64,000 nt of DNA, from the NCBI RefSeq assembly GCF_040199715.1, contig NZ_JBEFNA010000007.1, positions 1 through 64,000 of the forward strand, written 5' to 3'. This document shows, in pieces, positions 17,901 to 27,510 of this stretch. The stretch comes from Fusobacterium sp. SYSU M8D902. Lineage in GTDB: Bacteria; Fusobacteriota; Fusobacteriia; Fusobacteriales; Fusobacteriaceae. Numbering within the stretch: position 1 is the first letter of the stretch; each line of letters opens with the position of its first letter. The notes beneath the pieces were generated by a model, which saw nothing but the letters and a program-made list of their open reading frames with translations, searched no databases and was not told where the DNA came from. Position numbers and translations under genes: made by a program.

Positions 17901-19437
17901 TATCTAGATCAAAAATATTTAACCCTATTCTCCCTTTTCCATCAGAAAACTTCTTATCAGCTAAACTGTATTCTAAAAAGTATTGATTTTTCTTATCTAA
18001 CTGGATTTTTTTCTCTTTAGTAAAATATTTTCCCTCTAAATCAATTATGTTAGAATCTAACACAATAGCAATTTGATCCTCTAAAATATCAAAATTCAGA
18101 TCTCCATTGATATTTGGAATGTAACTCTTATTATTTACATTCTCCACTTTAAATTTTAACATTCCTCTCTTATCTATAAGATCAAATGTCCCAGTTATCT
18201 TCTCCTCTATCCCTACATTTTTCTCCTTATCTAAGGTAGCTAGATCTGTGGAGATTATTGGTAGATGTATACCGGACTTATCATAGATAAGCTTTACTTG
18301 GGTATCATTCAATCTCAACTGCTCCAATTCAGCCCTCTTTACAAAGGCATCAATATTTATCTTCAACTCATTTTTTAAGTTGAGATTAAATTTTACATCA
18401 TTAACAACTAGATTTTTGAATGGTAGCTCCACTCCATCTAAATATGATAGTTTTTCTAAATCTTTCTGCTTAATATCCTTTAATTTAAAATCTATATTAA
18501 GCTCATTATCCTTATATGAAAGTGTGAATTTTTCTGGTTTTTCAAATACTTTACCAATAGCGTTTAAAAATATACCCTCTTTGGTAAACTCAACTTTTCC
18601 AGTTACTTCTTTCACTTCATCAGCTAGATCAATATATTTTACATTTACCCCATCAAAGTTTATCCAACCTAACATACCACTAGATGCTATAGTGAGATCC
18701 ATATTCAATTTCCCACCATTGTATGATACCTCTTTTCCATCATAACCATACTGTACCAACTCTGTTTTTACATCTATATCCTTAAGTTTTATAGTCATAG
18801 AGTATGGCTCTTTACTCGTAGAGAAGGCAAAGTCATACACCTGTTCCTTATTACTTCCAATAAAGTGTAGATTTATTCCCTCACTCTCGCTAAAAGTTAG
18901 ATATCCATTGGTATTATAAGCTGTCTCTTCTATTGGTAATCTATATCCTAAATCTCTAAATACAGTTGTTACATTTATACCCGTTATCTTGTCTATAGGG
19001 ATTCCTATCCCAGGTTCATATTTCTCATCTTTAGGTTTCTCTTTTTTCTCCTCTTCAGGTTCACTCTCTCCAGTAAAAGCTGCAACTATATTTATATCTC
19101 CATTTTTTCTTCTAGTTATATTTGCAGTTCCTCCATCTATGATGATCTCATCTATCCTTTTCCTCTTTAAAATATCTTTTGAATAGAGGATCTCCACTTT
19201 TGGAGTATCTATAATTACCTCTTCCCCATCTGCTAATATAAAATCTTTTATTACTATCTTTTCTTTTTCAAATTCTATACTGCTACTTTTAAATGTAGGT
19301 CCTACAAATAACCTTACCACCACTTCTACTGTTTTTGGCAAATTGTACTTTATATTCCAAGCAACTCCAAAAAACAATAAAAAGAGGAAAGTAACAAATA
19401 TAAGTTTTTTTCTATTTTTCTTATAAAAATCTGTCAT
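14998..19437 (-). CDS. tamB: TamB-family inner-membrane/periplasmic bridge protein
   Basis: A 1479-residue AsmA-like protein. An N-terminal signal anchor (about residues 10-28) is followed by more than 1300 residues of beta-rich repetitive sequence and a C-terminal TamB (DUF490) domain (about 1130-1479). The latter includes GGSFNLNDNTFYLDRAVVIF and SLNGNLDNLKFTISS. TamB-like proteins form a hydrophobic groove across the periplasm and carry phospholipid to the outer membrane. Placement directly before bamA stands in for the TamA partner: no separate TamA is seen. It is the largest gene in the window. Confidence 0.92.
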   Translation of the reverse strand: MTDFYKKNRKKLIFVTFLFLLFFGVAWNIKYNLPKTVEVVVRLFVGPTFKSSSIEFEKEKIVIKDFILADGEEVIIDTPKVEILYSKDILKRKRIDEIIIDGGTANITRRKNGDINIVAAFTGESEPEEEKKEKPKDEKYEPGIGIPIDKITGINVTTVFRDLGYRLPIEETAYNTNGYLTFSESEGINLHFIGSNKEQVYDFAFSTSKEPYSMTIKLKDIDVKTELVQYGYDGKEVSYNGGKLNMDLTIASSGMLGWINFDGVNVKYIDLADEVKEVTGKVEFTKEGIFLNAIGKVFEKPEKFTLSYKDNELNIDFKLKDIKQKDLEKLSYLDGVELPFKNLVVNDVKFNLNLKNELKINIDAFVKRAELEQLRLNDTQVKLIYDKSGIHLPIISTDLATLDKEKNVGIEEKITGTFDLIDKRGMLKFKVENVNNKSYIPNINGDLNFDILEDQIAIVLDSNIIDLEGKYFTKEKKIQLDKKNQYFLEYSLADKKFSDGKGRIGLNIFDLDIIFDYAIDKNRFLLNEASIINGKKKELELTGEIDLENSSYAFNMDGQNLDIKRKLGEEEFWIKGKILGTLKSENGKFNGDLDIHSLYLKYLGEVQNIHGKVLLNNKNNLFFEYQGEIDKLSYENYSLNGVIVSLRLKDDIFEIKNFNNQLLTINGSYDLKTSKLKGKLETNGLSLERFNIDFPKIKLNKVTASIDGNLENPIGKISISDVGISFKNEEEIKITGEINYKDKVVTTNNVKINQNILKARYSVKDGKYRAKLNILEENIGRYYNYENLKYRVIGTVVAEGENKKLKVGLKSTVDKVYMNGMIFPTAYIEADYSAENLNDGIVKLKNLTFSNQNLQDLFTVTGSYDLPNNFLEVKVDKQELPLAKLKDYIPIDGVEGKLYLEGKLLGELDDLNYNFSILSSEIDVKKVKFNTIRVFLSGDMKEVKLDELSFKYLHNKFSSDGEYNITENRYRYYAKSSNIDLDFLNVFLEPYNISDIRGNAEFDLKITDSRNDGFIKIKNLNLEKKDFFLKLQEFNSTIGLENNKISIKDFSGKLNDGDLGVKGEIIFPTLKDISDNPYYYENIKYNGNLKLNGIKYRYGDYFNVDFSANIGIREKDIRGNIEIEKGLVSEIPNTSKSIFQKIKEFLFSSTSKTINQSEDLGSDFKIESIIENAPSIDVRIKINEGIKLDIGDINGLVEDIKGNVIGNGVLSGKNGKYTFIGNTEVLGGSFNLNDNTFYLDRAVVIFNDPKSYLPKVNPNLLIDARVLVQDDQIGLSLNGNLDNLKFTISSRNGSSSGNLNSLLTDTDSFGENNEATTTLITNVIGGQITQVLKPIANLVKHTLNISKFRISSNLLTQNTKNSSNNNDDKSQSSLKLGAVLEAEDNIYKDKIWWVAKGTLLEEDNTGNNKQEESNGAFKEYDFSLEYRFDAVKSIGVGVGKLPENRKKTSDKESKENLNYHIDFKFEKKYDKLIDIFINK

Positions 19438-19455
19438 TTCCTCTCTTCCTTTCTC

Positions 19456-20157
19456 CTATAAAGGTCTTTTTAAAGGTATACCTGACCTTCTTGGATATTT
19501 TTTATCTGTTTTTTCTCTTTTTTCAATCTTTATAACTACTCTTGGATCTTTACAGAATGGAAGTTCAAAATTAAATATCTCTATAATTTCAGAGTTTAAA
19601 ATTTCTAAAGCATTTTGTGCTTCAGTTTCCTCTCCTGTTCCCTCCATTTTTTGAGAAAGGAAGACTCCATCTTTCTTCAAGAAAGGGATTATATATTCTA
19701 ATATTGTACTTAACTTTGACACCCCTCTACAAAGCCCTAAATCATAGCTTTCTCTTTTTTCATCACTTATATAATCTTCAGCTCTTGATGTAACTACCTC
19801 AACATTTTCAAGATTTAACTCATCTTTTACTAATTGTAAAAATTTTGTCTTCTTTCCAATAGAATCCATCAATGTAAATTTTATATTCTCATTAAAAATA
19901 GCTAGTACCATTCCTGGAAATCCAGCTCCTGTTCCCACATCAATAGCAGTTTTCATACTGTCATCTAACAGATTTTGTAGCAGTAAAGAATCTAGAAAAT
20001 GCTTCTCTATCATAGATTTTTCATCTCTTACAGCTGTTAAATTAGTGTGTGAGTTATACTCTTGTAAAAGAGTTAGGTACTTTAGAAGATTATCAACCTT
20101 CTTTTCAGTATACTCTACTCCAATCTCTTTCAATCCATTTACTAAGAACTCTCTCAT
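19456..20157 (-). CDS. rsmG: 16S rRNA (guanine527-N7)-methyltransferase
   Basis: A 233-residue GidB/RsmG protein. The SAM-binding motif is AIDVGTGAGFPGMVLAIF (about residues 67-84); LTAVRDEKSMIEKHFLDSL upstream and CRGVSKLSTILEYIIPFLKKDG downstream are family blocks. It methylates G527 of 16S rRNA. The start ATG lies 1 base after the mnmG stop, with its ribosome site inside the mnmG end, so the pair is translationally coupled as in most bacteria. Confidence 0.96.
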   Translation of the reverse strand: MREFLVNGLKEIGVEYTEKKVDNLLKYLTLLQEYNSHTNLTAVRDEKSMIEKHFLDSLLLQNLLDDSMKTAIDVGTGAGFPGMVLAIFNENIKFTLMDSIGKKTKFLQLVKDELNLENVEVVTSRAEDYISDEKRESYDLGLCRGVSKLSTILEYIIPFLKKDGVFLSQKMEGTGEETEAQNALEILNSEIIEIFNFELPFCKDPRVVIKIEKREKTDKKYPRRSGIPLKRPL

Positions 20158-20158
20158 C

Positions 20159-22042
20159 TTAATTACCTCTCGCTTTTAAATATATCAACAACACTTGTAT
20201 ATCTGCAGGTGATACCCCTGAAATTCTTGAGGCTTGTCCTATATTTAATGGTTTCGCCTTTTTCAATTTATCTTTTGCTTCTTTTGGAATATTTGTTAGA
20301 CTATCATAATCTAAGTCTGCTGGTATTTTTTTATTTTCTAAGCTTTTATGTTTTTCTATCATCTTCATAGATCTCTCTATATATCCAGAATATTTAACTT
20401 GAACTTCAACTTGATACTCTGTATCTCTGCAATAATCACCTAACTCTAAATTTCCCAATTCTGCAATATATTTTACATCTTCAAATGTTACAGTTGGTCT
20501 TCTTAAAAGTTCGAAATAAGTGATTCCATCTTTTAATAGAGTCTCCCCTCTCTTTTCAAGTACCTCATTTACTCTAGGATTACTTGGTCCAACATAGTTT
20601 GTTGCTAACTTCTCTTTTATCTCTTCCACATCTTTTTCTTTCTTTTCAACTCTTCTATATTCCTCTTCAGGTAGTAGTCCAATCTCATATCCTATCTTTG
20701 AAAGTCTTAAATCAGCATTGTCCTCTCTCAATAGTAATCTATACTCACTTCTTGCTGTGAACATTCTATACGGCTCATTTGTTCCCTTAGTTACCAAGTC
20801 ATCAATTAGAGTTCCAATATATGAATCTGCTCTATCCAATACTACTGCCTCTTTATTTTGAATTTTTCTAACAGCGTTAATTCCAGCCATAAGCCCCTGA
20901 GCTCCTGCCTCTTCATATCCAGAAGTTCCATTTATCTGTCCAGCTAAAAATAGATTCTCAACTGTTCTACTCTCCAATGAGTATTTTATCTCTTGTGGTG
21001 GAATATAATCATACTCTATTGCATAAGCATATCTCATTACATGTGCATTTTCTAGACCAGCAACATTTTTTATCATTCCCTCTTGTACATCTGTTGGTAA
21101 TGAAGATGACAACCCTCCTAAATAGATCTCAGTTGTCTCGTTTCCCTCTCTCTCTAAGAAAAGATGATGTTGATCTTTATCCTGATATCTAAAAACTTTA
21201 TCCTCTATTGATGGGCAGTATCTAGGTCCTGTTCCTTGAATTGTTCCATTAAATAACGGTGATCTATCCTTGTTACTCTTAATTATTTCATGAACTTTTT
21301 CATTTGTATGAGCTATGTAGCAAGAGATCTGTTCTCTTCCCAATACCTCTTCATCTTTTGTTCTACTAGAGAATTTTAATAGCTCTGTATCCCCAGGTTG
21401 CTCCTCTACTTTTGAAAAATCTATACTTCTAGCATCTATTCTTGATGGTGTTCCAGTCTTGAATCTTCCTAGTTTTATTCCAGCTCTTTCTAAAGATAGT
21501 GGTAGATCATCAGAAGATAACTCTCCCATTCTTCCACCACTAAAATGGTTCTCTCCCACGTGAATAAGTCCTCTCATAAAAGTTCCAGTGGCTAGTATTA
21601 CCATCTTAGCTCTATACTCAACACCCTCTCTAATCTTAACTCCTACCGCTTTCCCATCTTCAATTACTATATCTGTTACCATTCCCTGTATAGCATTTAG
21701 GTTAGGGCAGTTTTCTATTGTTTTCTTCATCTCTTTTGCATACTTAACCTTGTCAGCTTGTGCTCTTAAAGCTCTTACTGCTGGCCCTTTTTTAGTATTC
21801 AAAACTCTGATCTGTACAAAAGTTTTATCTATATTTCTTCCCATCTCTCCACCTAGAGCATCTATCTCCTTAACTAAGTGAGATTTTGCTGGTCCACCTA
21901 TTGATGGGTTACATGACATCACTCCTATATTGTCCAAAGTTATTGTAAAAATTGCAGTATTTGCACCCATTCTTGCTGCACTTAGAGCAGCTTCACAACC
22001 TGCATGTCCTGCTCCTACTACAATGACATCAAAATTATGCAT
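20159..22042 (-). CDS. mnmG: tRNA uridine-5-carboxymethylaminomethyl modification enzyme, FAD subunit
   Basis: The 627-residue protein carries the FAD-binding [19 protein letters not shown] at the N-terminus, [40 protein letters not shown], and [17 protein letters not shown], all diagnostic of GidA/MnmG. With MnmE it modifies U34 in several tRNAs. The C-terminal helical domain (about 550-627) ends with [24 protein letters not shown]. It lies between ktrA and rsmG in the operon. Confidence 0.97.
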   Translation of the reverse strand: MHNFDVIVVGAGHAGCEAALSAARMGANTAIFTITLDNIGVMSCNPSIGGPAKSHLVKEIDALGGEMGRNIDKTFVQIRVLNTKKGPAVRALRAQADKVKYAKEMKKTIENCPNLNAIQGMVTDIVIEDGKAVGVKIREGVEYRAKMVILATGTFMRGLIHVGENHFSGGRMGELSSDDLPLSLERAGIKLGRFKTGTPSRIDARSIDFSKVEEQPGDTELLKFSSRTKDEEVLGREQISCYIAHTNEKVHEIIKSNKDRSPLFNGTIQGTGPRYCPSIEDKVFRYQDKDQHHLFLEREGNETTEIYLGGLSSSLPTDVQEGMIKNVAGLENAHVMRYAYAIEYDYIPPQEIKYSLESRTVENLFLAGQINGTSGYEEAGAQGLMAGINAVRKIQNKEAVVLDRADSYIGTLIDDLVTKGTNEPYRMFTARSEYRLLLREDNADLRLSKIGYEIGLLPEEEYRRVEKKEKDVEEIKEKLATNYVGPSNPRVNEVLEKRGETLLKDGITYFELLRRPTVTFEDVKYIAELGNLELGDYCRDTEYQVEVQVKYSGYIERSMKMIEKHKSLENKKIPADLDYDSLTNIPKEAKDKLKKAKPLNIGQASRISGVSPADIQVLLIYLKARGN

Positions 22043-22069
22043 TTTATCCTCCTAAAATCTATTCTAAAT

Positions 22070-22726
22070 TTATTTCAAATTCTCAAAAAAGTCTGCTGTT
22101 TTATCATCAGTTATCATAAGTAATACGTCTCCCTTTTCAATCATAGTTGTTGCTAAAGGGTTTGGATTAAAACTCTGATCCTCTTTCTTTATTCCCACTA
22201 CATTGGAATTGTATTTCTTTCTAATATCCAATTCAATTATACTCTTACCCCAAAAAACAGATGGTGCTTTTACCTCTAATAGTAAAAAGTCTGCTGAAAA
22301 TCTCAAGTGCTCAACTAAATTTGGTTCCATTGCAAGTTGTGCAACTCTTCTTCCCATATACTCTTCTGGATAGATTACCTTAGTTGCTCCTATCTTAGCT
22401 AGTACTTTTCCATGACTTTTAGTAACAGCCTTAGCTATTATCTTCTTTACTCCTAACTCTTTTAAATTTAGAGTTATCATTATACTCGGTTCAATCTCTC
22501 CTACACATACAAATGCTATATCATAATTTCCAGCACCTATCTCTTTTAAGCTCTTCACATCTGTTGCATCAAGCATTATAGCATTGTCCACTGTATTTTC
22601 ACTTATGCAATCCTGTACTATCTCCTCATCAGTATCAATAGCAAGTACCTCTTCATTTGACTCATATAACGTCTGAGCTACACTCGTTCCAAACCTTCCT
22701 AATCCTATTACTAAATATTGTTTCAT
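22070..22726 (-). CDS. ktrA: KtrA/TrkA-type potassium channel regulator with RCK_C domain
   Basis: A 218-residue cytosolic protein: a Rossmann RCK_N domain with GLGRFGTSVAQ (residues 6-16) and acidic strand end IDTDEE, then an RCK_C domain (about 140-218, EVKAPSVFWGKSIIELDIRKKY onward). It gates KtrB in response to ATP/ADP or NAD(H). In Staphylococcus and Bacillus the RCK_C domain binds c-di-AMP, which lowers potassium uptake; that is inferred here. The gene follows ktrB by 18 bases. Confidence 0.93.
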   Translation of the reverse strand: MKQYLVIGLGRFGTSVAQTLYESNEEVLAIDTDEEIVQDCISENTVDNAIMLDATDVKSLKEIGAGNYDIAFVCVGEIEPSIMITLNLKELGVKKIIAKAVTKSHGKVLAKIGATKVIYPEEYMGRRVAQLAMEPNLVEHLRFSADFLLLEVKAPSVFWGKSIIELDIRKKYNSNVVGIKKEDQSFNPNPLATTMIEKGDVLLMITDDKTADFFENLK

Positions 22727-22744
22727 TATTTTCGCTCCTTAATT

Positions 22745-24094
22745 TTATCCTACTAATATATTCTCTTTCGGGTATTTTGATATAGCTTTATTTTTACTCT
22801 CACCTATTGCCAAAGCAAAAGTAAGTGGTCCCAATCTTCCTACAAACATTGTGATAATTATTAGAATTTTTGAGAAAACACTCAAATATGGTGTGATTCC
22901 TAAAGTTAACCCAACTGTTCCAAAAGCTGAAATTACCTCAAATACAACTTGTTCCATTGGAAAACTCTCCACAACCAAGATACAAGTGATGATAAATGCC
23001 ACATATGTAATTCCTATTACAAGTATTGCTAAGGCCCTGTTCAAAATCTCCCAATCTATTCTTCTATTAAATACCTCTATATTCTCTTTTTTCTTTACTA
23101 TACCAATCACATAGAACATAATTATTCCAAAAGTTGTAGTCTTTATACCTCCACCTGTTGATCCTGGTGAAGCTCCTATAAACATTAGAATACAACTTAT
23201 AAAAATAGTTGCATCTCTTAAATTTCCAAGTGGAATTGTATTAAATCCTGCTGTTCTCAAAGTTACACTTTGGAAGTATGAAGCTAATATTTTCTGTATA
23301 AAATTCAGATCTCCTAAGGTATCTGGATTGGAATATTCTAACAATAAAAATAGTATCATTCCACCAAAAGTTAGCATTATTGATATCAATATAGCCATTT
23401 TTGAAGTCAGATTAAATCTATCTATTCCATTTCTAATTACTGCAACAAATGAGGTAATTACTGCAAATCCAATTCCTCCCAGTGTAATCAAATATCCTAT
23501 AGTTAAGTTTACAGTAACATTGGATTTAAATCCCTCTAAGTTATTAGAAAATAGGGCAAATCCAGCATTACAAAAGGCTGAAATCGAATGGAAAACTCCA
23601 AAATACAACGCCTTCCAAAAACTCATCTGATCCATAAATTCCATTGTCAATATTATAGCTCCAATACTCTCTATTGTAAAAACTATAAATAATAATTTCT
23701 TTATAAAGTCTGCTATCTCTCCACTGTTATCAGCATTTCTCTCCTCTTTTAACAACTCTCTCTCATGAAATGTCATCTTCTTTCCAGTAGCTAAAAATAG
23801 TATAGAGGAAAAAGTCATAACTCCCAATCCACCCAGTTGTATAAAGAATATGATAATAGTAGTCCCTATTGGAGAGAATACTGTAGCTGTATCAACTACT
23901 GTAAGCCCTGTTACACATATAGCTGAAACAATTGTAAATAGTGATGATATAAAACTCAGGCTCTCACCTTCATTCAATGAAAAAGGCATCATCAATAGAA
24001 TGGTTCCTATCAATATTGCCAATAAAAAACCAAGTATCAACTTTCTTGAAGGAGAAAGTTTTTTTAAATACTCCTTTGTTTCCTGTATATTCAT
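22745..24094 (-). CDS. ktrB: Ktr/Trk-type potassium uptake membrane subunit
   Basis: The 449-residue protein has about ten hydrophobic segments and four P-loop-like filters with conserved glycines (AICVTGLTVVD, FHSISAFCNAGFALF, SVTLRTAGFNTIPL, VISAFGTVGLTLG). GASPGSTGGGIKTTT precedes the gate region. It moves K+ (Na+-dependent in many Ktr systems) across the inner membrane with KtrA. It is the first gene of the long operon running through mnmG to serS; a near-consensus promoter is upstream. Confidence 0.95.
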   Translation of the reverse strand: MNIQETKEYLKKLSPSRKLILGFLLAILIGTILLMMPFSLNEGESLSFISSLFTIVSAICVTGLTVVDTATVFSPIGTTIIIFFIQLGGLGVMTFSSILFLATGKKMTFHERELLKEERNADNSGEIADFIKKLLFIVFTIESIGAIILTMEFMDQMSFWKALYFGVFHSISAFCNAGFALFSNNLEGFKSNVTVNLTIGYLITLGGIGFAVITSFVAVIRNGIDRFNLTSKMAILISIMLTFGGMILFLLLEYSNPDTLGDLNFIQKILASYFQSVTLRTAGFNTIPLGNLRDATIFISCILMFIGASPGSTGGGIKTTTFGIIMFYVIGIVKKKENIEVFNRRIDWEILNRALAILVIGITYVAFIITCILVVESFPMEQVVFEVISAFGTVGLTLGITPYLSVFSKILIIITMFVGRLGPLTFALAIGESKNKAISKYPKENILVG

Positions 24095-24142
24095 CTTATT
24101 CCTTTCTGATTTAACTCAATTTTAATTTTTCTCTATCTTCAT

Positions 24143-24171
24143 ATTATACAGGATTCTTTAGTATTTTACAA
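24143..24171 (-). promoter_or_regulatory. Promoter of the ktrB-ktrA-mnmG-rsmG-tamB-bamA operon
   Basis: TTGTAA (24166-24171) and TATAAT (24143-24148) are 17 bases apart on the minus strand, about 49 bases before the ktrB ATG. No other strong promoter was noticed before the downstream genes, whose gaps are mostly under 35 bases. Confidence 0.75.
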
Positions 24172-24188
24172 CTATGAATTCTCTTGTA

Positions 24189-24232
24189 AAAAATAATAAG
24201 AGTCGCTATAGCTCCTGCTATAACAACTCTTA
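24189..24232 (-). terminator. Terminator of pepT
   Basis: Minus strand: ATAAGAG, an inner TTATAG/CTATAG stem, then CTCTTAT and a T-rich tail, just after the pepT stop codon. Confidence 0.85.
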
Positions 24233-24237
24233 TCTTT

Positions 24238-25455
24238 TTATAATTTTGCTGTATTTTCTATAATTTTTACTATTAGATCTCTAGCTTTTTCCATTGATTG
24301 TATTGGAATATACTCAAATTTTCCATGGAAGTTATGACCACCTGTAAATAGATTTGGACATGGTAACCCTTCAAATGATAATCTTGCTCCATCTGTTCCA
24401 CCTCTTATTGGTCTTATCTTAGGAGCTATCTCCAACTCTTCCATTGATTTTTTTGCAAGTTCAATAATATGCATCACAGGTTCTATCTTCTCTCTCATAT
24501 TGTAGTAACTATCTTTTACCTCTATCTCAATTACTGCATCCTTATATTTAGCTTGAAGATATGCTACAGCATTTTTTATAAGCTCCTTCTTCTCATTGAA
24601 TTTAGCCATTGAGTGATCTCTTATAATATATGTCATTGTTGTATCCTCAACTGTTCCTGTAAATTCATCTAGCAAGAAGAATCCCTCATAGTTTTCTGTA
24701 TGCTCTGGTCTTTGATCACTTGGTAACATTGAGTTTAACTCCATAGCTATTATTATAGAGTTAATCATACTGTTTTTAGCACTTCCTGGGTGGATATCTC
24801 TACCTTTAATCTTAATCACAGCAGAGGCAGCATTAAAGTTTTCATACTCCAACTCTCCTATCTCTCCTCCATCTACTGTATATGCAAACTCACAACCAAA
24901 TTTTTTAACATCAAATAGATCTGCTCCTCTTCCTATCTCCTCATCTGGTGTAAATCCTATCTTAATATCTCCATGTTTGATCTCTGGATGAGCTTTTAAA
25001 TATTTTATAGCTTCTATTATCTCAACTATTCCAGCTTTATCATCTGCTCCTAACAAGCTTTTTCCATCAGTTACAATAAGATCCTGTCCTATATAATCAT
25101 TTAAATGTTGAAAATCTTTTGGTGATAGTACTATGTTTTCAGCTTCATTTAATACTATATCTCCACCATTATACCCCTCTACTATTCTTGGATTTACACC
25201 CTTTCCATTATAACTAGGTGCTGTATCCATATGTGCTATAAATCCTATTGTTGGAATCTTATCATCACAATTAGCTGGTAACTTTGCCATAATATAGCAA
25301 TTGTCATCTAATGATATCTCCTCTAATCCCAACTCCTTTAGATCTTCAACTATTATCTTAGCTAAATCCCATTGGATCTCACTACTTGGACATTGTTCAC
25401 TCTCTGGATTTGAATCTGTTGCTGTCTTTACATACTTTAAAAATCTTGTTATCAT
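24238..25455 (-). CDS. pepT: Peptidase T (tripeptide aminopeptidase)
   Basis: The 405-residue protein is a standard-length M20B peptidase. Zinc-site motifs are visible in order: [43 protein letters not shown] and [13 protein letters not shown], with [13 protein letters not shown] between. It releases N-terminal residues from tripeptides in the cytosol, consistent with an amino-acid-fermenting lifestyle. It has its own terminator; MATE and MarR genes lie upstream. Confidence 0.96.
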   Translation of the reverse strand: MITRFLKYVKTATDSNPESEQCPSSEIQWDLAKIIVEDLKELGLEEISLDDNCYIMAKLPANCDDKIPTIGFIAHMDTAPSYNGKGVNPRIVEGYNGGDIVLNEAENIVLSPKDFQHLNDYIGQDLIVTDGKSLLGADDKAGIVEIIEAIKYLKAHPEIKHGDIKIGFTPDEEIGRGADLFDVKKFGCEFAYTVDGGEIGELEYENFNAASAVIKIKGRDIHPGSAKNSMINSIIIAMELNSMLPSDQRPEHTENYEGFFLLDEFTGTVEDTTMTYIIRDHSMAKFNEKKELIKNAVAYLQAKYKDAVIEIEVKDSYYNMREKIEPVMHIIELAKKSMEELEIAPKIRPIRGGTDGARLSFEGLPCPNLFTGGHNFHGKFEYIPIQSMEKARDLIVKIIENTAKL

Positions 25456-25494
25456 CAGTATCCCCCCTATTTAGTTTAATATATTGTAAAACTT

Positions 25495-26889
25495 TTAAGA
25501 GTTTTTTTCAACTATATTTTCTCTATCTCCTCTTACCTTTTCCTCCAACTCTTTAAGATGCTTTAACTCCAATCTTATAAATATAAAAGTCAATACTGCA
25601 GCAATAAAATCAGACACAGGAGCTGCATACCATATTCCAGCAACACCAAACAATTTAGACATTATAAATATACTAGGAACCAACACAATTATCTGTCTAG
25701 TTAAACTCATGAAAAAACTCATCTTAGGTTTTCCTATAGCTTGGAAATAGATTGATGAGATTATCTGGAACCCTATTAATGGTAACATAAAAGTCTGTAT
25801 TTTCAACCCAACTGAAGCTATTCTTACTAACTCTTTCTCTTGAGTAAAGATATTTATAAAGTATTTTGATAAGAATTGAATAGCTAAAAAATCTATAACA
25901 CATAGAACTGTAGCTGCAAAGATAGCCTTGAAAAAAGCCTCTTTTACTCTGGGATAGTATCTTGCCCCATAGTTATATCCTAATATAGGTTGTAATCCTT
26001 GATTTATTCCAAAAATAGGCATTAGCATAAATGTTATTACAGCTTGAACTATTGCCATTGCTCCAATAGCACTATCTCCACCATAATCTTTCAATGTGCT
26101 ATTATATATATAGTTTACTATACTAGCTCCCATCTGTATAGCAAAAGGAGCACTTCCTAAAGATAGAATGTTCTTTATTTTAACTACATCCAATCTAAAA
26201 TTTTTCATATGTAATTTCATTCCACTAAATTTTGAAGTGAAATAATATAATGCCCATATACCTGATACATATTGAGAGATTATTGTTGCCCAAGCAGCAC
26301 CTCTCACTCCCATATTCAAATAAAATATAAATATTGGATCCAATACTATATTAGTAATTGCTCCAATAAGTAGTGTTGCCATTGCCATTTTAGGATTTCC
26401 ATCTGAACGTATAGAAGCGTTAGCAACATATCCAACCACTGCTGCAGGAAATCCAAAAGCTAAAATTTTCAGATACTCTTTGGCATAGATAGTTGTATTT
26501 TCACTTCCACCTAACTTTTCTATCAGCCAATCCAATCTCCATAGAATAAACACCATCAATATTACGGAGATTATAAAACCAAAAAACACTGCAGTTCCCA
26601 AATATCTTTCAGCTTCCTCTTTTCTCTTTTTTCCCAAGTTTAATGATGAGTTTGTAGCCGACCCCAAACCAATCAGTATAGAAAAACCAAATACAAAAAT
26701 CACTACTGGAAAACTTATTCCAACACCTGCTATAGCTAGGTGTCCTACTTTTGCTATATTTCCTATATATATTCTATCTACAATGTTGTACAGAGCATTT
26801 ACTAGCATACCTATTATAGCTGGTAAAGAAAACTGTATCAGCAACTTTGTAATCTTTTCCGTTCCCATCAATTGATGTTTTTTCTCCAT
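25495..26889 (-). CDS. MATE-family efflux transporter (MepA-like)
   Basis: The 464-residue membrane protein has twelve predicted hydrophobic segments in two MatE halves. The start LLIQFSLPAIIGMLVNALYNIVDRIYIG is typical of the DinF/MepA branch. The family exports cationic drugs by Na+ or H+ antiport. A MarR-type regulator gene lies 25 bases upstream on the same strand, the same layout as MepR-MepA of Staphylococcus, so local repression relieved by substrate is likely. Confidence 0.92.
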   Translation of the reverse strand: MEKKHQLMGTEKITKLLIQFSLPAIIGMLVNALYNIVDRIYIGNIAKVGHLAIAGVGISFPVVIFVFGFSILIGLGSATNSSLNLGKKRKEEAERYLGTAVFFGFIISVILMVFILWRLDWLIEKLGGSENTTIYAKEYLKILAFGFPAAVVGYVANASIRSDGNPKMAMATLLIGAITNIVLDPIFIFYLNMGVRGAAWATIISQYVSGIWALYYFTSKFSGMKLHMKNFRLDVVKIKNILSLGSAPFAIQMGASIVNYIYNSTLKDYGGDSAIGAMAIVQAVITFMLMPIFGINQGLQPILGYNYGARYYPRVKEAFFKAIFAATVLCVIDFLAIQFLSKYFINIFTQEKELVRIASVGLKIQTFMLPLIGFQIISSIYFQAIGKPKMSFFMSLTRQIIVLVPSIFIMSKLFGVAGIWYAAPVSDFIAAVLTFIFIRLELKHLKELEEKVRGDRENIVEKNS

Positions 26890-26914
26890 TATAAAATCCT
26901 CTCCTTAAAATACT

Positions 26915-27349
26915 TTAAAAATTTTCAACTAATTTTTCCATCAAACAAAAAAGTTGGTTTATCTCCTCTTTTGTTAATATCTTTTCCACTCTCTTATGAA
27001 AAACTTTTGTAACTTGAAATACTGTTTCTATAATCTCATCAGCTTTTTCTTCCAAAGTGAGATATATAACTCTTTTATCCTCTGTAGAAGCAGTTTTTTT
27101 CACATAACCCATTCTCTCTAGCTTATTTACAAGAGAGGTCACTGTTGATTTATCTTTGCTTATTAAATTACTTATCTCCTTCATTGATAACTTTTTATAA
27201 ACACTTAATATTATAATGATTCTAATATGGGAATACACTAAATTATCTATCCCCTTTTCTCTCAATAACTCCTCAATATAGATAGCACCTCGATGTTGTA
27301 CCCTACTTATATAACTAAAAAGTGTATTTCTTATCTCAAAATTTTCCAT
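26915..27349 (-). CDS. MarR-family transcriptional regulator
   Basis: About 144 residues from the ATG at 27349, which has AGGAGA 5-6 bases upstream; the frame is open 10 codons further. A winged helix-turn-helix (about residues 50-110) includes LSMKEISNLISKDKSTVTSLVNKLERMGYVKKTASTEDKRVIYLTL, with the usual wing DxR (EDKRV). It precedes the MATE gene and probably represses it and itself. Ligand unknown. Confidence 0.92.
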   Translation of the reverse strand: MENFEIRNTLFSYISRVQHRGAIYIEELLREKGIDNLVYSHIRIIIILSVYKKLSMKEISNLISKDKSTVTSLVNKLERMGYVKKTASTEDKRVIYLTLEEKADEIIETVFQVTKVFHKRVEKILTKEEINQLFCLMEKLVENF

Positions 27350-27452
27350 CGCTCTCTCCTTTCCATAATAGTTTATCATAAAATTAGTTTTATATCAAAC
27401 TATTTTTACTGAAAAATTTGGAACTACTCTCAACTATAATTAATCAAAAATT

Positions 27453-27487
27453 AAAAAGAGAGAGATACTTACATATCTCTCTTTCAC
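27453..27487. terminator. Terminator at the 3' end of the ClC gene
   Basis: AAAGAGAGAGATA, a six-base loop, TATCTCTCTTT, flanked by A/T runs on both sides. It can work for the ClC gene (minus strand) and is the end of that unit. Confidence 0.85.
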
Positions 27488-27510
27488 TTATATTCTTTCT
27501 TTTTTATCTA

